From assembly GCF_029714305.1 (NCBI RefSeq), contig NZ_CP121647.1, positions 4,794,501-4,858,500 on the forward strand: a stretch of 64,000 nucleotides of DNA. The letters are read 5' to 3'. The position numbers and the translations under genes were made by a program. The notes below the pieces were generated by a model. That model made no database searches. It worked only from the letters and a program-made list of their open reading frames with translations, and had not been told where the DNA came from. This DNA comes from Bradyrhizobium sp. CB3481. Its GTDB lineage: Bacteria > Pseudomonadota > Alphaproteobacteria > Rhizobiales > Xanthobacteraceae. Below, in pieces: positions 45,960 to 54,116 of this stretch; the first letter of the stretch is position 1; each line of letters starts with the position of its first letter.

Positions 45960-46342
45960 TTGTCCTGCTGCGTGTGGTTGAGCCGCAGCCAGGGCAGTTG
46001 CTCGTTGGCGAAAAAGTGCTTGCCCGGTTGCAGCTCCGCGGCCCGGTCGAAAGCGCCGACGTGGTAGTGCGTCTCCGTCGGAAAATGCACTGTAGCGCAG
46101 GTCAGCGTCGAGCCGCAGCGGGAGCAGAAGCCTCGCGTCGTTCCCGGCGATGATTTGAACGTGGTGATGGTGCCCTCGGTGACCGTGACAGCGTCGTTCT
46201 CAAACCCGACGAACACGCTGACCGGAGCGCCAGAATGTCTGCGACAGCTATCGCAGTGACACCAGAAGACTCCTTTCGGTCGGCCTCGCGCCTCGAATCG
46301 CACCGCCCCGCAGAGGCAGCGTCCTGCAAAGATCTCGCTCAT
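45956..46342 (-). CDS. GFA family zinc protein
   Basis: A 128-residue protein with CLCGAVRF near residue 9, CHCDSCRRHSGAP near 28, and CSRCGSTLT near 73, the seven cysteines expected of this family. It overlaps the MFS gene before it and the desulfurase after it by 4 bases each, so the three are translated as a unit. A role with glutathione adducts would fit a sulfur operon but is inference. Confidence 0.87.
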   Translation of the reverse strand: MSEIFAGRCLCGAVRFEARGRPKGVFWCHCDSCRRHSGAPVSVFVGFENDAVTVTEGTITTFKSSPGTTRGFCSRCGSTLTCATVHFPTETHYHVGAFDRAAELQPGKHFFANEQLPWLRLNHTQQDK

Positions 46343-47598
46343 TGTCGTGCTCCTGCCCTGCCCTCCATGGCGACGAATACTATCGCTCCCGAGAGGAAAG
46401 TGAGCGCGCCGATCGCTCCGATCGCCCAGGCCATGCCGAACAGGTCGGCGATGATGCCAGCCGATAGCGCCCCGATCGCGTAACCGAGATCGCGCCAGAA
46501 GCGGTAGACACTGAGCGATCGTGCGCGCCAGCTCGGATGTGAGGCGTCGGAGACGGCGGCGATCAGGCTGGGATACACCATGGCCGTGCCAAGCCCGAGC
46601 AGCAGGCTGCCGACAAGCCACCATTCAAAATGACTTGTCGTTGCGGTCAGAAACAAGCCCACGGCCTGCACCCACATGCCGGCAACGATCAGCCCTTTGC
46701 GTCCCCAGCGATCGGAAAGAGGGCCCGTAGCGATCTGCAGGATGCCCCAGGTCGCCGGATAGACGGCCTTCAATATGCCGATCCGATCGACGTGGAGGCC
46801 GAACGACGCGAAGAACAGGGGAAAGATTCCCCAGCTCATTCCGTCATTGAGATTGTTGACCAGCCCGGCCTGCGACGCGGCAAACAGGTTGCGATCCCTG
46901 AACGAGGTGAGAAGGAATATCTCGCGGAAACTGATCGGGGCGGATTGTTGCTTGTGGGCCGCTGTTTCCAGACGGACGTGCTCCCGGGTATCGTGCACCA
47001 GCAGAATCGACAGCGCGGTGCCGAGAATCGCATAGGCAACACCAAGATAGATCGGCGCCGGCCGCAGGCCGTATCTCGAGGCCAGATACCCGGTGAGAAA
47101 AGCGGTCACACCCACCGCAAGATAGCCTGCGAATTCATTCAGACCGACGGCAAGTCCTCGCGATTTCGGCCCGACGAGATCGATTTTCATGATCACCGTC
47201 ATGGACCAGGCCAAACCCTGGTTGATGCCGAGAAGGGCGTTTGCTGCGATGACCCATTCCCAGCTCGGCGCCCACATGATCATGAACGGCACCGGCAGGC
47301 CGACGAGCCAGCCGAGGATCAGAACACGTTTGCGTCCCCAAGCGTCCGCGAGCTGGCCGGAGATCAAGTTAGCGCACGCTTTCACGACGCCGAAGCTGAC
47401 GATGAAGGAAACTACGAGCGTCGTCGAACTGATCTTGAACTCCTCTGACCCGATCAGCGGCACGACCGTCCGCTCGATTCCGACCATCCCGCCGACGAAG
47501 GCGTTGATCAGGACGAGCAAGGCGAACTGCGGCCAGTTCTCTTTCAGCCCCAGTCGGACAGACGAGGCGGTCTGCGGAGCGGTTGCAGCCTCGGTCAT
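46339..47598 (-). CDS. MFS transporter
   Basis: A 419-residue, 12-helix major facilitator. The motif between helices 2 and 3 reads GQLADAWGRKRVLILGW, and the matching one in the second half is GPLSDRWGRKGLIVAGM. The start ATG 47598 (MTEAATAPQ) comes 4 bases after the metallo-hydrolase stop at 47603; an open frame extends further up inside that gene. By location it may export or import a sulfur compound. The sequence alone does not show the substrate. Confidence 0.88.
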   Translation of the reverse strand: MTEAATAPQTASSVRLGLKENWPQFALLVLINAFVGGMVGIERTVVPLIGSEEFKISSTTLVVSFIVSFGVVKACANLISGQLADAWGRKRVLILGWLVGLPVPFMIMWAPSWEWVIAANALLGINQGLAWSMTVIMKIDLVGPKSRGLAVGLNEFAGYLAVGVTAFLTGYLASRYGLRPAPIYLGVAYAILGTALSILLVHDTREHVRLETAAHKQQSAPISFREIFLLTSFRDRNLFAASQAGLVNNLNDGMSWGIFPLFFASFGLHVDRIGILKAVYPATWGILQIATGPLSDRWGRKGLIVAGMWVQAVGLFLTATTSHFEWWLVGSLLLGLGTAMVYPSLIAAVSDASHPSWRARSLSVYRFWRDLGYAIGALSAGIIADLFGMAWAIGAIGALTFLSGAIVFVAMEGRAGARQ

Positions 47599-47602
47599 GA
47601 GA

Positions 47603-48343
47603 TCAGGCCGCAACCGCCGCCGCGCCTGAATTTGCCGCCCTGATCTTCGCGGCTTCCGGCGGTGCCGGCGGAATCTCGGCGACCATGAACTGGACAAACT
47701 CGGCTTCGTCCTCGATCGTGAACGCCTGATTGTGCCGCTTCTCGAAGCCGATTGCGGACGATGGCTTGCCGCTCAGGCGGCGACCGCAGACCGAGCCCGC
47801 ATAGGCGCCCGGCAGCACCTCGACGTAGTCAGGGAGTTCTTTCAGCCTTCGCACGCTCTTGAACAATTGTCTCGCGCCCTCCTCCGCGCTCGCCGCGAGT
47901 TCGGTGCGGCCGAGATCGCCGACCATGAGGGTGTGCCCCGTGAAGACGAACCATGGCTCGTTGGCGCGGGTTCGGTCTGTCACAAGGATGCAGATGTGCT
48001 CGGGCGTGTGACCGGGCGTGTGCAGCACAGTGGCGGAGACGTTGCCGAGCGGGAGTACATCGCCGTCGCGCACGCCTTTGTAGGGAAAGGATACGATGGC
48101 GTCGGCCGAGAGCACGTACTCAGCTCCCGCTGCGGCTGCGAGCACCCGGCCGGCCGACAGGTGATCGGCATGGACATGGGTGTCGATGACGAAATGTATC
48201 CGCATGCCGGCATTGTCGGCGGCCTGCAGGTAGGGCTGAATATCGCCGATGGGATCAACGACCGCCCCGGCGGCTTTGCCGCCGCAGCCGAACAGGTAGG
48301 AGATACCGACTGGATCGCTATGCAAGAACTGGCGGAGAATCAT
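47603..48343 (-). CDS. Metallo-beta-lactamase-fold protein, persulfide-dioxygenase-like
   Basis: A 246-residue protein. Metal motif THVHADHLS (His56, His58, Asp60, His61) and TPGHTPEH (His112) resemble ETHE1/Blh persulfide dioxygenases. The next ligand is normally Asp in FTGD; here residues 134-137 read FTGH, so His137 replaces it, while Asp143 follows in VGDLGRTE. The change may alter metal choice or activity. ATG 48343 has gaggga upstream. It heads the sulfur operon and diverges from an ArsR-rhodanese regulator. Confidence 0.85.
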   Translation of the reverse strand: MILRQFLHSDPVGISYLFGCGGKAAGAVVDPIGDIQPYLQAADNAGMRIHFVIDTHVHADHLSAGRVLAAAAGAEYVLSADAIVSFPYKGVRDGDVLPLGNVSATVLHTPGHTPEHICILVTDRTRANEPWFVFTGHTLMVGDLGRTELAASAEEGARQLFKSVRRLKELPDYVEVLPGAYAGSVCGRRLSGKPSSAIGFEKRHNQAFTIEDEAEFVQFMVAEIPPAPPEAAKIRAANSGAAAVAA

Positions 48344-48377
48344 GGACTTGCACTCCCTCGTGAGAAACGCTAGATAC

Positions 48378-48408
48378 ATTCAATCGATCTGCTGAATGAT
48401 ATATTGAA
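48378..48408. promoter_or_regulatory. AT-rich inverted repeats between sulfur operon and its regulator
   Basis: ATTCA (48378-48382) pairs with TGAAT (48393-48397), and TTCAAT (48379-48384) pairs with ATTGAA (48403-48408). The stretch is much richer in A and T than its surroundings, and sits 9 bases before the regulator GTG and 35 bases before the divergent ATG. It is the likely ArsR operator. Confidence 0.5.
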
Positions 48409-48416
48409 GGAGCGCC

Positions 48417-49085
48417 GTGTCAAGCTCGGGACCCAAACAGGCGATCTATGAGAATCTTGCCCAGGTGGCGCAGGCGCTTGGCCATGCTCACCGGCTTGAA
48501 CTCCTTGAGCATCTTGCGCAGGGGATACGCACCGTCGAGGCGCTGTCGGCTCGGGCACATCTGACGTTCGCCAATACGTCGCGGCACCTACAGATCCTGA
48601 GGCGCGCGCGTCTCGTCGAGACCGAGCGTCGCGGCAAACATATTCTCTATCGCCTCGCCGGCGATGCCGAAGTGGTCACGCTGATCAAAGCATTGGGGCG
48701 CGTCGGTGAACGGAATGTCGCCGAGATCGGCCGGGTTGTGACCGATTACTTTCGGGCCCGTGATGCGCTTGAGCCCGTCTCGCGTGACGACCTGGTCGCG
48801 CGTTTACGGGACGGTCTGGTCACGTTGCTTGATGTGCGGCCCGAGGATGAGTTCGCGCTGGGCCACCTCCCGGGGGCGCTCAACATTCCTCTGGCCGAAC
48901 TGGAAGGACGTTTCGGCGAGTTGCCGAAAGGTCGCGAAGTGATTGCTTATTGTCGCGGGCCCTATTGCGTTCTTTCGTTCGAAGCCGTGTCAGCCCTGAG
49001 GGCGCGCGGCTATCGCGTTCGCCGTCTTGAGGACGGTTACCCCGAATGGAAAGCCGCCGGCCTGCCGGTCGAGTCCGTGGCTTGA
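48417..49085 (+). CDS. ArsR-family regulator fused to a rhodanese domain
   Basis: A 222-residue protein starting at GTG 48417 after gaaggag. Residues 10-95 form an ArsR winged helix-turn-helix (TVEALSARAHLTFANTSRHLQILRRARLVETERRGKHILYRL). Residues 122-218 are a rhodanese domain with active loop CRGPYC. Cys179 and Cys184 in that loop are the only cysteines, so the ArsR part cannot sense through its own thiols. Persulfide sensing by the loop is a reasonable idea. It probably represses the divergent sulfur operon. Confidence 0.92.
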   Translation: MSSSGPKQAIYENLAQVAQALGHAHRLELLEHLAQGIRTVEALSARAHLTFANTSRHLQILRRARLVETERRGKHILYRLAGDAEVVTLIKALGRVGERNVAEIGRVVTDYFRARDALEPVSRDDLVARLRDGLVTLLDVRPEDEFALGHLPGALNIPLAELEGRFGELPKGREVIAYCRGPYCVLSFEAVSALRARGYRVRRLEDGYPEWKAAGLPVESVA

Positions 49086-49106
49086 GACAGGTCGATCAGG
49101 TGCATC

Positions 49107-49922
49107 ATGGATGATAAGCCTCATCGCGCGGAACCCGCGTGGCCGATTGTCGCCGTCAAGGATCACAAGGCGCCCTCGGTGTTTCGGCCTGAATCCCTGT
49201 TGAGGGAGGCGCGCCGGCAGAGGCAGTTGCCACTCCTCAACGTGCCCGAAATCTGCGTGCTCGATCCGGACGGTGACGTTGTCCGCCACCTCAAGCGGAC
49301 CGGTGCTGGCCGTATCCATGAAGGTTGGGCCTGCTATCACACCGAGCTTCTTGCCTTCGATCTCGGCGGCATCGGCGAGATCGGCATCGTCGGTTGCGCG
49401 GTTGGTGCGCCGTTCGCCGTCCTCGTGGCAGAGCAGCTCTTCGCATCCGGCTGCCGACTTCTCATCAGCGTCACGTCCGCCGGACAAATCATCCCAGTCG
49501 GGCCGACGCCGTACTTCGTCCTGATTGACCGAGCGCTACGCGACGAGGGGACGAGTTATCACTACCAGCCGGGCTCGACTTTCGCCGAAGCGCCCGACAC
49601 GTCGCTCCTGGACCGCATCGAGCGGGCGAGCCAATCGCTGCCCGAGAAACTGCATCGCGGCTCGACCTGGACGACGGACGCTCCGTATCGCGAGACGGAA
49701 GCGGCCATCGCGCGGGCGCACGATCTGGGAACGCTTGCAGTCGAGATGGAAGCAGCCGCTCTCTATGCCTTCAGCGCGACGAGCGGCCATTCCATCGTCT
49801 GTTTCGCGCATGTCACAAATTCGATGGCGCAAATGGAGGGCGATTTTGAGAAGGGTGAGGCTGACGGCGCCAAGGCAACCCTTGCTGTCGTCGCAGCAGC
49901 CGCGTGCGGCTGGCGAAGTTAG
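49107..49922 (+). CDS. Nucleoside phosphorylase family protein
   Basis: A 271-residue member of the PNP/UDP phosphorylase family. Phosphate and base pocket features are VGCAVGAPFAVLVAEQLFASGCRLLISVTSAGQI, and VEMEAAALYAF supplies the ribose-contacting Met-Glu pair. TDAPYRET is also typical of the uridine phosphorylase branch. It would split a nucleoside with phosphate. It starts 22 bases after the ArsR-rhodanese gene, so they may be co-transcribed. The substrate could be uridine or another nucleoside. Confidence 0.85.
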   Translation: MDDKPHRAEPAWPIVAVKDHKAPSVFRPESLLREARRQRQLPLLNVPEICVLDPDGDVVRHLKRTGAGRIHEGWACYHTELLAFDLGGIGEIGIVGCAVGAPFAVLVAEQLFASGCRLLISVTSAGQIIPVGPTPYFVLIDRALRDEGTSYHYQPGSTFAEAPDTSLLDRIERASQSLPEKLHRGSTWTTDAPYRETEAAIARAHDLGTLAVEMEAAALYAFSATSGHSIVCFAHVTNSMAQMEGDFEKGEADGAKATLAVVAAAACGWRS

Positions 49923-50042
49923 AAATCATCACCAGTAATGGCGCGTAGCTGAAGTTTCCCCCACATCTGAACACGTTTGACAGAACCATCAGTGTACGCT
50001 AATCATTAGCTATGACTAATTATGTACTGGGGACCCAATGTC

Positions 50043-50414
50043 ATGACCGAATTGAAAGGTCCCGTTGGCACTCCCGGATTCGGACCTCGGCCAGCCATGG
50101 CTAAAGACAACGCGCAACTGGCCGCTCTGGGCGATTCGACTCGCAGACGAATATTCGAACTTGTGGGCGCGCGGCCTCGCACTGTCGTTGAACTCACCCG
50201 AGAACTGACGGTCTCCCAGTCAGCCGTCTCCCAGCATCTGAAGGTGCTGCGCGAATCTCGTTTGGTTCGTGCCGAGCCAAAGGGGGCCAGCAACATTTAT
50301 CACATCGATCCTGCGGGGCTCGGCCAGATGCGCGCCTGGCTTGACCGGTTCTGGAGCAGCACCCTGGCAGCTTACAAAGTAGCCGTCGAAAAATCAGTGG
50401 AGGACCAGCAATGA
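50043..50414 (+). CDS. ArsR/SmtB family regulator (SdpR-like)
   Basis: A 123-residue winged helix-turn-helix protein: DNAQLAALGDSTRRRIFELVGARPRTVVELTRELTVSQSAVSQHLKVLRESRLVRAEPKGASNIYHID. It has no metal-binding cysteines, so it is the non-metal type. ATG 50043 has tggggac upstream; ATG 50097 is another possible start. It overlaps the SRPBCC gene by 4 bases, a very common pairing. TTAG and CTAA half-sites just upstream (50007-50020) may be its operator. Confidence 0.88.
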   Translation: MTELKGPVGTPGFGPRPAMAKDNAQLAALGDSTRRRIFELVGARPRTVVELTRELTVSQSAVSQHLKVLRESRLVRAEPKGASNIYHIDPAGLGQMRAWLDRFWSSTLAAYKVAVEKSVEDQQ

Positions 50415-50896
50415 GCATACGTGTAACCGCCGCGCCCATCAAACAATCCGTCGTGGTTGAGGCGCCTATTGAGCGTGCGTTCAAGGTCTTCACCGAAGAC
50501 TTCGGCAGCTTCAAGCCGCGCGAGCACAATCTGCTCTCCGTTCCCATCGCAGAGACCGTGTTCGAGCCCCGCGTCGGGGGTCACGTTTATGATCGGGGTG
50601 TCGATGGCAGCGAATGCCGCTGGGCGCGTGTGTTGGCTTTTGAGCCGCCAAATCGCGTGCTTCTGAGCTGGGACATCAGTCCGCGTTGGCAAATCGAAAG
50701 CGATCCCGACAAGACGAGTGAATGGGAGGTTCGGTTCATCGCCGAGACGCCAAGCCGGACTCGGTTGGAGCTTGAACACCGTCACCTCGAACGTCATGGC
50801 CAAGGTTGGGAAGGCGTGCGTGAAGGCGTTGAGGGCGATCAGGGTTGGCCACTCTATCTGAAGCGGTTCGCCGAGCGGATTGCCCGCGAGGCATAA
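50411..50896 (+). CDS. SRPBCC (AHSA1-like) domain protein
   Basis: A 161-residue START-like fold protein: IKQSVVVEAPIERAFKVFTEDFGSFKPREHNLL, WDISPRWQIESDPDKTSEWEVRFIAETPSRTRLELEHRHLERHG, and a C-terminal helix GWPLYLKRFAERIA. It forms a hydrophobic cavity for a small ligand or acts as a co-chaperone-like protein. The start overlaps the ArsR-type gene by ATGA, implying translational coupling. The ligand is unknown. Confidence 0.87.
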   Translation: MSIRVTAAPIKQSVVVEAPIERAFKVFTEDFGSFKPREHNLLSVPIAETVFEPRVGGHVYDRGVDGSECRWARVLAFEPPNRVLLSWDISPRWQIESDPDKTSEWEVRFIAETPSRTRLELEHRHLERHGQGWEGVREGVEGDQGWPLYLKRFAERIAREA

Positions 50897-50941
50897 TACT
50901 CGCGCATTCCATGCGACGTGATCGCAATTGCGGAGGTCGGT

Positions 50942-51355
50942 ATGGCAGCCTACTCGCTTAGCATTGTGGGAGTGCTTTCCCTTTGCTTCCTGTCAATTTT
51001 GCTGGCGGTCTATTCAGGATCGTCCAAAGGCAGGGCCGGAGCACTCTCCGGACCTGTCCTTCCAGCGGATGACGGCAATCTGCTGTACCGGATCGATCGC
51101 GTTCACATGAACGCGGTGGAGGCGCTGACGCCTTTTGTCGTCCCGGCTATACTGGCTATGATGGTGGGGGTAAGACCCGCCACGCTTGCAACGCTCGTAT
51201 GGATCTATACCGCAATTCGTCTGATCCACATTGCGGTCTATTTGCGCGGCGGCAACGCCGCCAAAGGCGGCAGCATCAGAACCGTTCTCTATGTTTCAGG
51301 TGCGCTCGTAACCATCATTCTCATTGCCGTAACTGCCGCGGCAGCCATCCACTAG
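50942..51355 (+). CDS. MAPEG family membrane protein
   Basis: A 137-residue protein with four likely helices. The MAPEG-type core has YRIDRVHMNAVEALTPFVVPAILAMMVG, with the R-x-x-x-N-x-x-E arrangement, followed by RLIHIAVYLRG. ATG 50942 has ggaggt nearby. MAPEG proteins act on glutathione, eicosanoids or related lipophiles in the membrane; the bacterial members are mostly uncharacterised. It lies 45 bases after the SRPBCC gene on the same strand. Confidence 0.83.
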   Translation: MAAYSLSIVGVLSLCFLSILLAVYSGSSKGRAGALSGPVLPADDGNLLYRIDRVHMNAVEALTPFVVPAILAMMVGVRPATLATLVWIYTAIRLIHIAVYLRGGNAAKGGSIRTVLYVSGALVTIILIAVTAAAAIH

Positions 51356-51572
51356 GGTAGCAACACCTGGCCGTCCGAGAGCTTTTGACCCGCCTCCAAC
51401 GGAGAGAAACGTCCCCAAGGAGACATTCGCGAACGCCTGACAGTGTGATTTTCCGAAATGGCGGTCAGGGCGCGAGCGCGCCAGCGCGACAAAGTCAGTA
51501 CAAACCAACTTAACTTGCATTGCAAGCCCCTCCAAACCGGGCGATCTGACGCCGTCTCAGGAGGAGCAATCC

Positions 51573-52685
51573 ATGTCCTTGGATACACCGACGAATACGA
51601 CGACGTTCAGCAACTGGCCGCATCGCGTCATCCGGCGCAGCGACACGGTGCGGCCGCTACCGCCGCACGCCTGTTCGCTCGCGGACCTGACCGTCGAGGT
51701 GGGCGGCCGCAGCCTCAGCGTCAGCGACTGCATGACCCGCTGCCGCACGGCCGGAGTCCTGATCCTGAAGGACGGCGCGATCGCACTGGAGCGCTACGGC
51801 ATGGAAAGCGGTCCGGGCAGGCGTCGGGAGGGCTATTCGACCACGAAATCGATCGTCGCGACGCTCGTCGGCGCCGCGCTCCACGATGGCGCGATCGGCA
51901 GCCTGGACGATTGCGGCGACCTCTATGTGCCGCGGCTGCGCGGCTCGGCCTATGAGGGCGTCACGGTTCGCAATCTCATGCGCATGTGCTCGGGCGTGGC
52001 CTGGGACGAGGAAGGCGATGGACGGGCGGACAATGGGCGCCTGGAGCTGGCCTGGGCGAGCCGGCAGCCAGGCAGCATGCTCGATCTCGCATGCAGCCTG
52101 CCGCGCGAGCAGCCGCAAGGCACCGTCTTCAACTATTCGACCGTCGAGAGTTCCGTGCTGGGCGCGGTGGTTGCGGCCGCCACGGGCCGGACGCTGGCCG
52201 ACTACTGTGCCGAGAAGATCTGGGGACCTGCCGGCATGGAAGCCAACGCGTACTGGATGCTCGATGCCGACGCCGGCCAGGAGCCGGGCGGATTTGGCGT
52301 CAGCGCATGCCTGCGCGATCTCGGCCGCTTCGGCCTGCTGTCTCTGGAGGACGGCGCGGCGTTCAGTGGCCCGCAGGTGCTGCCATCAGGCTGGCACGAT
52401 CTCGTTGGCCAGCCCGACAGCGCGCCCACCGGCTTCGGCCGGCTCACGCCCGGCTCTCCCATGGGATACGGTTACCATTGGTGGGCCATGCCGCACGGGC
52501 CGACCGGCATCCACGCCGGCGCTTTCCTGGCGGCCGGCTCCTTCGGCCAGTACGTGTATGTCCATCCAGCCGCGCGGGTGGTCGCTGCCGTCCAGAGTGC
52601 GTGGCGTCAGCATGAAGACCCCGACGCCAACGCCGGAACCTGGGCACTGCTCGGAGCTGCCCTGCGCGCGCTCCGAGCGACGTAG
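51573..52685 (+). CDS. Serine hydrolase, beta-lactamase/esterase fold
   Basis: A 370-residue protein of the class C beta-lactamase superfamily. The nucleophile motif S-x-x-K is STTK in GYSTTKSIVATLVGAAL, the second motif is YST in FNYSTVESSVLG, and a third HxG-like part is HAGAFLAAGSFGQYVYV. It resembles 6-aminohexanoate-dimer hydrolases. It has no obvious signal peptide, so it is probably cytoplasmic. The start ATG 51573 follows aggagga. The substrate is unknown. Confidence 0.87.
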   Translation: MSLDTPTNTTTFSNWPHRVIRRSDTVRPLPPHACSLADLTVEVGGRSLSVSDCMTRCRTAGVLILKDGAIALERYGMESGPGRRREGYSTTKSIVATLVGAALHDGAIGSLDDCGDLYVPRLRGSAYEGVTVRNLMRMCSGVAWDEEGDGRADNGRLELAWASRQPGSMLDLACSLPREQPQGTVFNYSTVESSVLGAVVAAATGRTLADYCAEKIWGPAGMEANAYWMLDADAGQEPGGFGVSACLRDLGRFGLLSLEDGAAFSGPQVLPSGWHDLVGQPDSAPTGFGRLTPGSPMGYGYHWWAMPHGPTGIHAGAFLAAGSFGQYVYVHPAARVVAAVQSAWRQHEDPDANAGTWALLGAALRALRAT

Positions 52686-53016
52686 GCGATGACGGCGATT
52701 AGAGTGACAGCTCACTCAATTGGTCCGAAACGTACTTCTGTGAACTTGCGCGCTGAGCCGGTCGAAGACTTTAGGCGGATGGGGGCCTACTCAGCGCGAG
52801 CCGTTTGATTGTGCAATGTCGGTACCTATAGTTGGTAAGCGCGGCCACCCAGCGGCGTTTACCGAAGTCGATAGGCTGTTTTCATGGGTTAAACTGACGT
52901 CGCAACTGCCGGCGCCCAAGTCAGAAGTGACCCATCTCGGAAGCGGGCGGCCAAGTTTGTTGCGCCGCGATAAAGCCACTTCCGGTAAGCTGGCCTCACC
53001 GGCTCCAAAAGGAGAT
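52686..53016. other. Intergenic stretch, 331 bases
   Basis: The frame of the next gene is open back to 52816 but lacks a ribosome binding site there and has no conserved look. I see no RNA gene, repeat or palindrome that stands out. It most likely holds the promoter of the membrane cNMP-binding protein. Confidence 0.4.
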
Positions 53017-53805
53017 ATGTCCATCATGCTGGACCGCATTCTCGATGCAGCAACCGACAACCTCAGGTTCGCGAAGATTCTGGTCCAAATGGGTCTCGAT
53101 CCGACCAACGTGACCTGGGACGCCATCTTCAACCGCCTGCTGGAAATCTTTCTGCACAACATCACGCTTGCCAATATGTTCGCCCTGGTCGGCGCGATCT
53201 TCTTTGTCGCCACATTGCTGACGCACACGATGGTGCCGCTGCGGGTCGCGAACATGATCGGTTGCGCATTCTTCGCCATCTTCGGTGCGCTCACCGGAGC
53301 CGTCGCGACCTTTCTTCTTTATCTCCTGATGATTCCCATTAATGCCTACCGTCTCCGTCAAATGCTTGCTCTCGTGAAGAAGGCGCGCACCGCAACACAG
53401 GGTGACACTTCGATGGAGTGGCTCAAACCGTTCATGACCGACCGCAAGTATCGCAAGGGCGATATCTTGATGAAGAAAGGTGACGCAGCGAACGAAATGC
53501 TGCTGACTGTTACCGGCAAATTCCGGGTCATCGAAATCAATGTCGAACTTCCGCCGGGGCGTTTGATGGGCGAGCTTGGTTTCCTCACGCCCGACAACCG
53601 CCGGACCGCGACGATCGAATGTATCGAGGATGGCCGCGTCCTGACTATCAGCTACGAAAAGCTGCTCGAGATCTACTTCCAAAATCCGCAGTTCGGCTAT
53701 TACTTCCTTGTCTTGACCAGCCAGCGCCTGCTGGAAAATCTCGCGCGGGCCGAAGCCATCATCGCGCAGAACAAGATCGCGCCGCAGCCGCCTTTCGCCA
53801 ACTGA
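53017..53805 (+). CDS. Membrane cyclic-nucleotide-binding protein (Popeye-like layout)
   Basis: A 262-residue protein. About 46 residues precede three close helices (ITLANMFALVGAIFFVATLL, VANMIGCAFFAIFGAL, AVATFLLYLLMIPINAYRL, roughly 48-112). A cNMP-binding domain follows at about 133-240, with the phosphate cassette GELGFLTPDNRRTAT keeping Glu, Arg and Thr. Three helices then a cytoplasmic cNMP domain is the topology of Popeye (POPDC) proteins. ATG 53017 lies just after aaaaggag; ATG 53026 gives better spacing. The role is unknown. Confidence 0.8.
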   Translation: MSIMLDRILDAATDNLRFAKILVQMGLDPTNVTWDAIFNRLLEIFLHNITLANMFALVGAIFFVATLLTHTMVPLRVANMIGCAFFAIFGALTGAVATFLLYLLMIPINAYRLRQMLALVKKARTATQGDTSMEWLKPFMTDRKYRKGDILMKKGDAANEMLLTVTGKFRVIEINVELPPGRLMGELGFLTPDNRRTATIECIEDGRVLTISYEKLLEIYFQNPQFGYYFLVLTSQRLLENLARAEAIIAQNKIAPQPPFAN

Positions 53806-54116
53806 CAGCGGGTCCGGGCGATTGGTCGCGGCCGTCGCCTGCTCCGCCGCCGTCGTCCTAATTCCCACTGGCTTCGCGCGCACCGCGCAGAACTCGAATT
53901 CGGGGATCTTTTTTGGACGGATCGAACGGTACCCAACTTAGAGACATCTGCCAGGGTTCGGATGGAGGCTGGTCGCCGGTTGGGTCCGCACTACCGCGTT
54001 CCGTTTGCTTACGGCAACCCCGCGATGCGATTCACGAGGCCGTCAAGCGGTAAGATGGAACCTTCGCCTTTGAGCAAGGTTACCAGTCCAATCCGAAATA
54101 AAGCGGGTTCGGGATT
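53806..54116. other. Intergenic stretch, 311 bases
   Basis: No coding signal, RNA gene or repeat is evident. It should contain the promoter and any operator of the MocR regulator that follows; MocR-type regulators often bind direct repeats, but I could not pick out a convincing pair. Confidence 0.4.

Noticed and set aside
52816..53016. N-terminal extension of the Popeye-like protein
   Set aside because: The extra 67 residues lack a ribosome binding site and hydrophobic or conserved features, while aaaaggag precedes ATG 53017.
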